NCBI GenBank assembly: GCA_035515055.1
Contig: DATJBV010000077.1
Coordinates: forward strand, 1-64,000
Direction of reading: 5' to 3'
Length of the DNA: 64,000 bases
From: Pollutimonas sp035515055
GTDB taxonomy: Bacteria > Pseudomonadota > Gammaproteobacteria > Burkholderiales > Burkholderiaceae_B
Of this stretch, positions 25,686 to 32,738 are shown piece after piece; within the stretch, counting starts at the first letter, position 1, and each line of letters opens with the position of its first letter. The position numbers and the translations under genes were made by a program. The notes under the pieces were generated by a model. That model was not told where the DNA came from and made no database searches. It saw only the letters and a program-made list of their open reading frames with translations.

Positions 25686-26894
25686 TTAAGCCGCCCAGCG
25701 TACCGTATTCAGATCGATGCCTTGTTGCACCATCTCCCATAGCGGCGACATGTCGCGCAAGCGATTGATGGTGCGCGAAAGTTCGCCGATGGCGAAATCG
25801 ATATCTTGCTGAGTTGTGTAGCGGCCCAGGCTGAACCGAATCGAACTATGAGCCAACTCGTCGCCGCGCCCCAGTGCGCGCAATACATAAGACGGCTCGC
25901 GACTGGCGGAGGTGCATGCGGATCCGCTCGAGACGGCAAGCTTGCGCAGCCCCAATAGAAGAGCCTCGCCTTCAACATAATCAAGGCTGAGGTTGAGGTT
26001 GTGCGCCACGCGCTTGTCGGCATGGCCGTTCAGGAAGACCCCATCGATCGTACGGAGTCCTGACCACAACCGGTCGCGCAACCGCCCTATGCGCCCGACT
26101 TCTTCAGCCATTTCAAGCTTCGCCAAGTGAAACGCTTCGCCCATGCCCACGATTTGGTGGGTTGCCAACGTGCCAGAGCGCATGCCGCGCTCGTGGCCGC
26201 CGCCGTGCATTTGCGCATGGAGCCGCACGCGCGGCTTGCGGCCGATATATAGGGCACCCACGCCTTTTGGCCCATATGTCTTGTGCGCCGAAAACGACAT
26301 CAGGTCCACCGGGGTCGTTCGCAGATCGATTTCCACCTTGCCTGTGGCCTGAGCCGCATCGACATGAAACACGACACCGCGTTCGCGGCATGCCCGCCCA
26401 ATGGCGGCTATGTCTTGAATGACCCCGATCTCATTATTCACCAACATGACCGAAGCCAATATGGTGTCGGGGCGCAATGCGGCCCTGAAGGCGTCGAGAT
26501 CCAGCATGCCGTCCGGCTCGACATCGAGATACGTCAGCTCGAAACCCTGCCGCTCCAGTTCGCGGCAGGTGTCGAGCACGGCCTTGTGCTCGGTCTTGAC
26601 CGTAACGATGTGCTTTCCACGGCCTGCATTGAAGCTGGCGACGCCCTTGATTGCGAGGTTATTTGATTCCGTTGCCCCCGACGTCCAAACGATATCGCGC
26701 GGATCGGCGTTGACCAATTGCGCCACTTGCGTTCGGGCCTGCTCGACCGCATCGAGGGCGTCCAGGCCATAGGAATGGCTAAGCGAAGCAGGATTGCCGA
26801 ACCGCTCGTACAACCATGGCAACATTTTCTCGACGACGCGCGGGTCCACCGGTGTGGTGGCCGAATAATCGAGATACACGGGGTGTGACGGCAT
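25686..26894 (-). CDS. iscS: Cysteine desulfurase IscS
   Basis: A 402-residue PLP enzyme that takes sulfur from cysteine and passes it to IscU and tRNA-modifying partners. The PLP lysine is K205 in SFSAHKTYGPKG and the persulfide cysteine is C327 in SSGSACTSAS; the C-terminal LWEMVQQGIDLN tail that contacts IscU is present. I start at ATG 26894 (MPSHPVYLDYSATTP) because E. coli IscS begins at the same point; an upstream in-frame extension of 35 codons overlaps iscR and is not credible. It is the second gene of the isc operon. Confidence 0.96.
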   Translation of the reverse strand: MPSHPVYLDYSATTPVDPRVVEKMLPWLYERFGNPASLSHSYGLDALDAVEQARTQVAQLVNADPRDIVWTSGATESNNLAIKGVASFNAGRGKHIVTVKTEHKAVLDTCRELERQGFELTYLDVEPDGMLDLDAFRAALRPDTILASVMLVNNEIGVIQDIAAIGRACRERGVVFHVDAAQATGKVEIDLRTTPVDLMSFSAHKTYGPKGVGALYIGRKPRVRLHAQMHGGGHERGMRSGTLATHQIVGMGEAFHLAKLEMAEEVGRIGRLRDRLWSGLRTIDGVFLNGHADKRVAHNLNLSLDYVEGEALLLGLRKLAVSSGSACTSASREPSYVLRALGRGDELAHSSIRFSLGRYTTQQDIDFAIGELSRTINRLRDMSPLWEMVQQGIDLNTVRWAA

Positions 26895-26919
26895 CGGGCA
26901 AGGGTTCCTGACAGTTACA

Positions 26920-27429
26920 TTAGGCGGATATGGATGTCTTGATGAGGACATCGGGCGAGCGGTTCTGGCGCACGGCAACCTGAGCCTGGGTCGCTTCATG
27001 CAGCAGGCGCATGCGTTGCTGGTCGACCAAGTCCTGCAGAGATACCGAATCCAGATAATCTACCATTTTACGATTAAGCGTCGACCATAATTCATGCGTC
27101 ATGCATTTGCCGGTATTGCCGTTGCGACCGATATTGCAGTCTTCCTTGCCACCGCAGCTCGTGGCGTCGAGCGGTTCGTCCACCGCGAAGATGATGTCGG
27201 CGACCGTGATATTGCGCGCCAAGCGGGCCAGGGAATACCCGCCGCCCGGACCTCGGATGCTATCGACCAGTTCATGGCGGCGAAGTTTGCCGAAAAGCTG
27301 CTCAAGGTAAGACAGTGAAATGTTCTGACGATCGCTGATCGCGGCCAGCGTCACGGGGCCGCTTTGCTGGCGCAGCGCCAAATCGATCATTGCCGTAACC
27401 GCGAAACGTCCTTTAGTCGTTAAACGCAT
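26920..27429 (-). CDS. iscR: Rrf2-family regulator IscR
   Basis: A 169-residue regulator starting at ATG 27429 (MRLTTKGRFAVTAM), the standard IscR N-terminus; a much longer upstream frame is spurious. The winged helix covers residues about 1-65 (SLSYLEQLFGKLRR recognition helix, GPGGGYSLAR wing). Cluster ligands are C92, C98 and C109 with H112; the second gap is 10 residues where E. coli has 5. Holo-IscR represses the isc operon at type 1 sites, and such a site lies upstream of this gene. The C-terminal tail of about 30 residues after LLHEAT is longer than needed for DNA binding. Confidence 0.95.
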   Translation of the reverse strand: MRLTTKGRFAVTAMIDLALRQQSGPVTLAAISDRQNISLSYLEQLFGKLRRHELVDSIRGPGGGYSLARLARNITVADIIFAVDEPLDATSCGGKEDCNIGRNGNTGKCMTHELWSTLNRKMVDYLDSVSLQDLVDQQRMRLLHEATQAQVAVRQNRSPDVLIKTSISA

Positions 27430-27480
27430 GGTGATCCTTGCCAAAGCCTGATGTGGGAATAAGCATTGACCGGCGACTTT

Positions 27481-27505
27481 ATACCCGACCAATTCAGTCA
27501 AGTAT
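27481..27505 (-). promoter_or_regulatory. IscR type 1 operator upstream of iscR
   Basis: On the minus strand ATACTTGACTGAATTGGTCGGGTAT matches the 25-base IscR type 1 consensus at nearly every defined position (ATA, GACT, GGTC for AGTC, and terminal TAT). It lies 52 bases upstream of the iscR start, as expected for autorepression by cluster-bound IscR. Confidence 0.75.
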
Positions 27506-27509
27506 AACA

Positions 27510-27534
27510 AAGGTGGACTAAATTGGTAAGGTAT
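27510..27534 (-). promoter_or_regulatory. Second, weaker IscR-like site
   Basis: A 25-base stretch reading ATACCTTACCAATTTAGTCC then ACCTT on the minus strand keeps one good IscR half-site (TTAGTCC) and the ATACC end. Together with the stronger site 4 bases downstream it makes a tandem arrangement, as in other isc promoters. The match is partial. Confidence 0.45.
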
Positions 27535-27551
27535 CGGCCAACAGAGCGGCG

Positions 27552-27578
27552 AAAAAAAACCGTGCCTGTGCACGGTTT
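27552..27578 (-). terminator. Rho-independent terminator after the phosphatase gene
   Basis: AAACCGTGC and GCACGGTTT form a perfect 9-base stem with a 4-base loop. On the minus strand it is followed by a run of eight T, counted from the stem end. It begins 24 bases after the stop codon of the phosphatase gene and separates it from the IscR promoter. Confidence 0.9.
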
Positions 27579-27601
27579 GGATAAGCGGATAGTGATTGGG
27601 A

Positions 27602-28090
27602 TTAAGCAGCCTGGTATTGTGTTGCCCGTTTACGCACGAGCTCCAATACACCCTGACATGCGTCTTCCAGGTAGTCGAGCACTTTGCCGAAACCTTCGGG
27701 ACCCCCGTAATAGGGATCGGGCACAGTCGCCTCTTCGAATTCATTCGCAAAGCGCATGAGCAACATGAGCTTGTGCTGATAAATTTTTGGACATTGCTGC
27801 TGAAGCGCCGACAAATTTTCCCAATCCATTGCGAGGATGAGATCGTACTCGCGGAAGTCCTCCGGAGTGATTTGCCGCGCGACACAATGCGCGAGTTCAT
27901 AGCCGCGCTTACGGGCGGCCGCCTGGGCGCGTGCGTCGGGGGCTTCGCCAATATGGAAGCTGTGGGTACCAGCGGAATCGACGCCCACGACTCCAGAGAG
28001 CCCGGATTCGTCGATTAAACGGCGAAAGACGCCCTCTGCGCTTGGTGAGCGACAGATATTACCCATGCAAACGAAAAGTACCTTAGTCAT
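27602..28090 (-). CDS. Low-molecular-weight protein-tyrosine phosphatase
   Basis: A 162-residue cytoplasmic phosphatase. The P-loop CMGNICRSPSAEG near residues 8-20 carries the catalytic cysteine and arginine, and VPDPYYGGPEGF near 125 supplies the general-acid aspartate. Family members remove phosphate from tyrosine in proteins and often regulate exopolysaccharide export with a tyrosine kinase, though no kinase or polysaccharide gene lies nearby. Several ATG codons (28099, 28093, 28090) could be the start; I used 28090, which gives the usual TKVLFVC beginning. No clear RBS is visible. Confidence 0.93.
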   Translation of the reverse strand: MTKVLFVCMGNICRSPSAEGVFRRLIDESGLSGVVGVDSAGTHSFHIGEAPDARAQAAARKRGYELAHCVARQITPEDFREYDLILAMDWENLSALQQQCPKIYQHKLMLLMRFANEFEEATVPDPYYGGPEGFGKVLDYLEDACQGVLELVRKRATQYQAA

Positions 28091-28400
28091 CATAGGCATG
28101 AGTGTGCGGGAAAACCCGCAATAAGGCAAGAGTTTTTGCAAGCCTACATTTTGCCGATTTACACGTTGACAAAATAAAATCGGTGTCATAGCAATGGCTT
28201 ACAACACATCATGAAACCCGCATTACCCCTGATTTGTCTTATAAACCCGATACACCACGAAATATCCTGCAACGCAGCATGCCGGCGAACATTGTGGCGA
28301 ATGAATCGAAATAATGGTTAACCCCACGAGAAAACCCTGAAGTGTTGCAAAAAAGCCCTATCACCCAAGCATGACGATATGATGACACGCCGCCTGCTGA
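28091..28400. other. 310-base gap between the phosphatase gene and uvrB
   Basis: No credible reading frame or RNA gene was found. At 28105-28120 there is a perfect hairpin TGCGGG-AAAA-CCCGCA that ends 5 bases before the first candidate ATG of the phosphatase gene and could hinder ribosome access. The rest is AT-richer than the neighbouring genes and presumably holds the phosphatase promoter and the uvrB message end. Confidence 0.5.
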
Positions 28401-30434
28401 TTATAAGAACAAGGCTTTTTGCTTAAGCCGGTTGAGGCTGTCGCGCGCGGCCGCGGCCTGCTCGAATTCAAGATTCTTCGCGTGGTCCATCATCAGTTTC
28501 TCCAGCCGGCGGATTTCCTTGGCCAGGGATTTATCGTCGTGCAGAACGTCAAGGGAGATATCGTCGGCGAACGATGGAACAGATGGCGAGACCATGACGC
28601 CATCTATCATTTCGCGCACCGCCTTGCTGACTCCTCGTGCCGTGATGCCGTGCTCTATATTAAACGCCAATTGTTTCTGGCGGCGCCGCTCCGTTTCCCC
28701 CATGGCGCGATACATTGAATCGGTTATGCGGTCGGCGTAGAGAATAGCCCGACCATTAATATTTCGTGCCGCCCGCCCCATCGTCTGGATGAGGCTGCGC
28801 TCCGACCGCAGAAAGCCTTCTTTGTCGGCATCCAGAATGGCCACCAGAGACACTTCGGGGATATCAAGGCCTTCGCGCAGCAGGTTGATGCCCACCAGAA
28901 CATCGAACACGCCGAGCCGTAGGTCGCGGATAATTTCGACTCGCTCGACGGTATCGATATCGGAATGCAGGTAACGCACCTTCAGCCCGGATTCATTCAG
29001 GTAATCGGTCAAGTCTTCGGACATGCGCTTGGTCAGCGTCGTGACCAATACGCGTTCCCGCACCGCAACACGCTTTTTGATTTCTCCCAACAAATCGTCA
29101 ACCTGCGTGGCCGCGGGCCTGACTTCGACGACCGGATCCACCAGGCCGGTGGGCCTGACCACCTGCTCCACCACATTGTCCGAATGCTCTTTCTCGTAGG
29201 CCGACGGCGTCGCCGACACGAAAACACACTGCCGCATGCGCTGCTCGAACTCTTCCAGCTTCAGCGGGCGATTGTCGATAGCGGACGGAAGCCGGAAGCC
29301 AAACTGCACCAACGTGGACTTGCGGGACCGATCGCCTAGGTACATACCGCTAAGCTGGCCTATCGTCACATGGCTTTCGTCAATGAACATCAAGGCGTCG
29401 GCCGGCAGATAATCAATAAGCGTGGGAGGCGGTTCACCAGGCGCAGCACCGGACAAGTGGCGAGAATAGTTTTCAATACCCTTGCAAAATCCCAGCTCTT
29501 GCAGCATTTCCAGGTCGAAGCGTGTCCGCTGCTCGAGCCGTTGCGCTTCGACAAGCTTTCCGTCCGAAACCAGGAAGGCAACGCGTTCGCGCAGCTCTTG
29601 CTTTATCGTTTCGATAGCCCGCATGACCGTTTCCCGCGGCGTCACGTAATGTGAACTGGGAAAAACCGTGAACCGCGGTATCTTCTGTTTGATCTTGCCT
29701 GTGAGCGGATCGAACGTTTCCAGGGATTCGACCTCGTCGTCGAACAGCGTAATACGCACTGCAAGTTCGGCGTGCTCGGCCGGAAAAACGTCGATGACTT
29801 CGCCGCGCGCCCTGAACGTACCGCGAACGAACTCCACGTCGTTGCGTTCATACTGCATGGCCACCAGCCGGCCGAGCAATTCCTGGCGCCCGATCCGGTC
29901 GCCAGCGCGCAACATCAGAACCATCGCGTGATAGTCGCCAGGATTACCGATACCGTAAATACACGAAACGGTACCTACAATAATAGTGTCGCGCCTTTCG
30001 AGCAGGCTCTTGGTGGCCGACAAGCGCATCTGCTCGATGTGCTCGTTGATGGACGAATCCTTCTCGATGAACAGATCGCGCGCCGCCACATATGCTTCGG
30101 GTTGGTAATAATCGTAGTAGGAGACGAAATACTCGACCGCATTGTTGGGGAAGAAGTCGCGCATCTCCGCATACAACTGCGCCGCCAGCGTTTTATTGGG
30201 CGCGAGCACGATTGCCGGACGTCCAGTGCGCGCAATAACGTTAGCCATGGTGTACGTCTTGCCCGAACCCGTCACCCCAAGCAGCGTCTGGAACATGAGC
30301 CCGTCGTTCATTCCTTCCACGAGCGCATCGATGGCGGCTGGCTGGTCGCCGGCCGGAGGATAAGGCCGATAAAGTTGAAACGGACTATTCGGATATTCGA
30401 TGAAACCAGGTGCGTCGGTAGTCATGCTGGACAT
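28401..30434 (-). CDS. uvrB: Excinuclease ABC subunit UvrB
   Basis: A 677-residue DNA repair helicase-like protein of normal length. Walker A is in LGVTGSGKTYTMANV, the DNA-gripping beta-hairpin in SYYDYYQPEAYV, the Walker B/DEAD-like FIDESHVTIGQL near residue 345 and helicase motif VI in TMGRAARN. The C-terminal UVR motif, which contacts UvrC, is LEFEQAAAARDSLNRLK. UvrB is loaded on damage by UvrA and recruits UvrC. uvrB is often an SOS gene, yet I see no LexA box before it. Confidence 0.97.
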   Translation of the reverse strand: MSSMTTDAPGFIEYPNSPFQLYRPYPPAGDQPAAIDALVEGMNDGLMFQTLLGVTGSGKTYTMANVIARTGRPAIVLAPNKTLAAQLYAEMRDFFPNNAVEYFVSYYDYYQPEAYVAARDLFIEKDSSINEHIEQMRLSATKSLLERRDTIIVGTVSCIYGIGNPGDYHAMVLMLRAGDRIGRQELLGRLVAMQYERNDVEFVRGTFRARGEVIDVFPAEHAELAVRITLFDDEVESLETFDPLTGKIKQKIPRFTVFPSSHYVTPRETVMRAIETIKQELRERVAFLVSDGKLVEAQRLEQRTRFDLEMLQELGFCKGIENYSRHLSGAAPGEPPPTLIDYLPADALMFIDESHVTIGQLSGMYLGDRSRKSTLVQFGFRLPSAIDNRPLKLEEFEQRMRQCVFVSATPSAYEKEHSDNVVEQVVRPTGLVDPVVEVRPAATQVDDLLGEIKKRVAVRERVLVTTLTKRMSEDLTDYLNESGLKVRYLHSDIDTVERVEIIRDLRLGVFDVLVGINLLREGLDIPEVSLVAILDADKEGFLRSERSLIQTMGRAARNINGRAILYADRITDSMYRAMGETERRRQKQLAFNIEHGITARGVSKAVREMIDGVMVSPSVPSFADDISLDVLHDDKSLAKEIRRLEKLMMDHAKNLEFEQAAAARDSLNRLKQKALFL

Positions 30435-30514
30435 ATTCAGGGTAAACCCCTTATTATCACACTATCATCAGTCGTACTCATACTCATCCTTTACTTCCCG
30501 CCCTTCTCAATCAA

Positions 30515-31717
30515 ATGACATCACTTTTCGCATCTGTAGAACTCGCTCCGCGCGACCCAATTCTTGGCCTGAACGAACAATATAACGCCGATACCCGAAC
30601 AGGCAAGGTCAACCTTGGGGTTGGGGTGTATTACGATGACGAAGGGCGCATTCCCTTGCTCAATGCCGTTCGCAAAGCTGAAACGGCGCGCATCGAAGCC
30701 GCCGCGGCGCGGGGCTACCTGCCGATCGAAGGTATTGCAGCCTACAACAAAGGGGCGCAAACGCTATTATTTGGCGAAGGATCGCCTTTGCTGGCTTCAG
30801 GCCGGGTCTTGACGGCCCAGGCCTTGGGAGGCACAGGCGCTTTAAAGCTAGGCGCCGATTTCCTCAAGCAGCTGCTGCCCGCATCGCATGTCGTGATCAG
30901 CGATCCCAGCTGGGAAAACCATCGTGCCCTGTTCGAGCGCGCTGGCTACACTGTAGACACCTACCCCTACTACGACGCCGCCACGCATGGCCTTGACTTT
31001 GCCGGCATGCTGGCTGGCCTGCAAGCCCTTCCGCCACAAACCATCGTCGTGTTGCATGCGTGCTGTCACAACCCTACGGGCGTAGACCCCACCGCTGAAC
31101 AATGGCAGCAAATCGTCCGCGTGGTGAAAGACCGCAATCTCGTTCCCTTCCTCGACATCGCATACCAAGGCTTTGGCGATGGGCTCGAGGAAGACGCGTC
31201 GGTGGTCCGGCTGTTTGCCGAGCACGACCTGACGATGCTGATCAGTTCGTCTTTCTCGAAGTCCTTCTCGCTTTACGGCGAGCGCGTCGGCGCCCTGACG
31301 CTGGTGTCGTCCAGCAAAGAAGAAGCCGCCCGCGTGCTAAGCCAGCTCAAGCGCGTCATTCGCACCAATTACTCCAACCCGCCCACCCACGGCGGCACCG
31401 TGGTCTCGACAGTACTTAACACTCCCGAACTGTATACGTTGTGGTCCACCGAACTCGCTGGCATGCGCGACCGCATTCGCACGATGCGCGATCAACTGGT
31501 GGCCAAGCTAAAGGCGCGCGGCGTAACGCAAGACTTCGACTTTGTACTGAAACAACGCGGCATGTTCTCCTACTCGGGACTGACAGCCGCCCAAGTTGAC
31601 CGCTTGCGCGACGACTTCGGTGTCTACGCGGTCAGCAGCGGCCGTATTTGCGTAGCGGCGCTCAATAGCGGCAACATTGACTATGTGGCCGATTCGATTG
31701 CCAAGGTGATTGGGTAG
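30515..31717 (+). CDS. tyrB: Aromatic amino acid aminotransferase, AspC/TyrB family
   Basis: A 400-residue class I aminotransferase. The PLP lysine is in SSSFSKSFSLYGER near residues 245-258; the pyridoxal-binding NPTGVD near 187 and the substrate arginine region SGRICVAALN near 375 are present. It begins with LFASVELAPRDPILGL, the AspC/TyrB start. It interconverts aromatic amino acids or aspartate with their 2-oxo acids; TyrB versus AspC specificity is not certain from sequence. It stands alone, divergent from uvrB by 80 bases. Confidence 0.9.
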   Translation: MTSLFASVELAPRDPILGLNEQYNADTRTGKVNLGVGVYYDDEGRIPLLNAVRKAETARIEAAAARGYLPIEGIAAYNKGAQTLLFGEGSPLLASGRVLTAQALGGTGALKLGADFLKQLLPASHVVISDPSWENHRALFERAGYTVDTYPYYDAATHGLDFAGMLAGLQALPPQTIVVLHACCHNPTGVDPTAEQWQQIVRVVKDRNLVPFLDIAYQGFGDGLEEDASVVRLFAEHDLTMLISSSFSKSFSLYGERVGALTLVSSSKEEAARVLSQLKRVIRTNYSNPPTHGGTVVSTVLNTPELYTLWSTELAGMRDRIRTMRDQLVAKLKARGVTQDFDFVLKQRGMFSYSGLTAAQVDRLRDDFGVYAVSSGRICVAALNSGNIDYVADSIAKVIG

Positions 31718-31913
31718 TCAGCTGACTGAACACGTCGCGGGCGAAAGGCATGGGAATTTCAGGTCCCTCGGCCTGCTCGGCGCCCTGCGCGCCTCGCCCC
31801 GCATCGCCCCGCGACTGCATTGATTTGTCTTGACTCGACGTGACGTCGGGCATTGGCAGGCGGGATGCCGGATAAACACTTGATCTTTCCAGTAAACTGT
31901 TGCAAAATCAAAA

Positions 31914-31929
31914 CTGTATAAAAACACAG
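31914..31929 (+). promoter_or_regulatory. LexA box of lexA
   Basis: CTGT-ATAAAAAC-ACAG is a perfect match to the proteobacterial SOS box (CTGT-N8-ACAG, AT-rich centre). It overlaps a TATAAA -10-like element and ends 11 bases before the lexA start, so LexA would repress its own gene. Confidence 0.9.
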
Positions 31930-31940
31930 TCTGGAATGTC

Positions 31941-32603
31941 ATGGCAGTCAAGCTTACCGAGCGACAACAACAAATCCTTGACCTTGTTCGCAGCGAAATC
32001 ATCCGCACCGGCTTTCCGCCGACGCGTGCGGAAATCGCGCGCGCATTGGGTTTCAAGTCGGCCAACGCCGCCGAAGACCACCTCAAGGCACTGGCAAGAA
32101 AAGGCGCCATTGAACTCACTGCGGGCGCATCTCGAGGGATACGGCTGGCCGCAACCCCTGAAGAGCAGCCGCCGCGCGCTAGTGTACTGGAACACGCTGC
32201 CAGGGCTATCAATCAAGTCCTTATCCCTTTGGTGGGCCGCGTCGCGGCCGGTCACCCTATATTGGCAACTGAACACGTCGAACGCGAAGTCGGCGTTGAA
32301 CCGTCTTTGTTCAGCCAGACGCCCGACTACTTACTGCGGGTCAGCGGGCTAAGTATGCGCGACGCCGGTATTCTCGACGGTGACCTGCTGGCTGTTAAAA
32401 AATCGCCCGAAGCACGGCATGGCCAAATTGTCGTCGCGCGCCTGGGGGACGAGGTCACCGTCAAGCGGTTCTCTTCCATCGGTAAACGTATACAGCTCCT
32501 GCCGGAGAACCCCGACTTCAGGCCTATCACTGTCGGCCCGGACGACGACTTTTCGCTCGAAGGCATCGCTGTTGGTCTGATCCGAACGTCTGCCCTGCAC
32601 TAA
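31941..32603 (+). CDS. lexA: SOS repressor LexA
   Basis: A 220-residue repressor. Residues 1-70 form the DNA-binding winged helix (TGFPPTRAEIARALGFKS). The self-cleavage site is A103-G104 in GRVAAGHPI, and the catalytic pair is S138 (SGLSMRDAG) and K175 (EVTVKRF). RecA filaments on single-stranded DNA trigger cleavage and induce the SOS genes. A perfect LexA box precedes it. It is about 18 residues longer than E. coli LexA, mostly in the linker after residue 70. Confidence 0.97.
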   Translation: MAVKLTERQQQILDLVRSEIIRTGFPPTRAEIARALGFKSANAAEDHLKALARKGAIELTAGASRGIRLAATPEEQPPRASVLEHAARAINQVLIPLVGRVAAGHPILATEHVEREVGVEPSLFSQTPDYLLRVSGLSMRDAGILDGDLLAVKKSPEARHGQIVVARLGDEVTVKRFSSIGKRIQLLPENPDFRPITVGPDDDFSLEGIAVGLIRTSALH

Positions 32604-32638
32604 GCCTTGCCGGGCAAGCATGCTTCCCCGTGCGCCAC

Positions 32639-32708
32639 AAAAATAGGGAATGAAACTTGAACAACCCGGAATGCGTGTGCATTATCCGGGCAGTCAAGTT
32701 CCATCCCC
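32639..32708 (-). terminator. Long hairpin terminator between lon and lexA
   Basis: An imperfect inverted repeat with about 29-base arms (outer GGGAATG...CATCCC, middle ACTTGA/TCAAGT, inner CCCGGA/TCCGGG, loop GTGT). On the minus strand it follows the lon stop codon by 30 bases and is followed by TATTTTT, so it should end the lon message. On the plus strand it follows lexA by about 40 bases without a good T-tract. Confidence 0.75.
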
Positions 32709-32738
32709 CTACTCTCCAAACGGCCTGCGGCCAGCTCC

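Noticed and set aside
26895..26999. N-terminal extension of iscS
   Set aside because: The extension overlaps iscR, is unlike any IscS N-terminus, and the standard start at 26894 is available.
27430..27951. Long N-terminal extension of the iscR frame
   Set aside because: It runs through the IscR operator, the terminator and the phosphatase gene; the normal IscR start MRLTTKGRF is at 27429.
30435..30514. LexA box before uvrB
   Set aside because: No CTGT-N8-ACAG or close variant is present in the 80-base divergent region on either strand.
31716..31727. 12-base perfect palindrome AGTCAGCTGACT at the tyrB stop
   Set aside because: Too short and without T-tract for a terminator; isolated single copy, so chance is an adequate explanation.
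31718..31913. Small frames between tyrB and lexA
   Set aside because: They lack an RBS and recognisable sequence and lie in the expected lexA upstream region; treated as non-coding.
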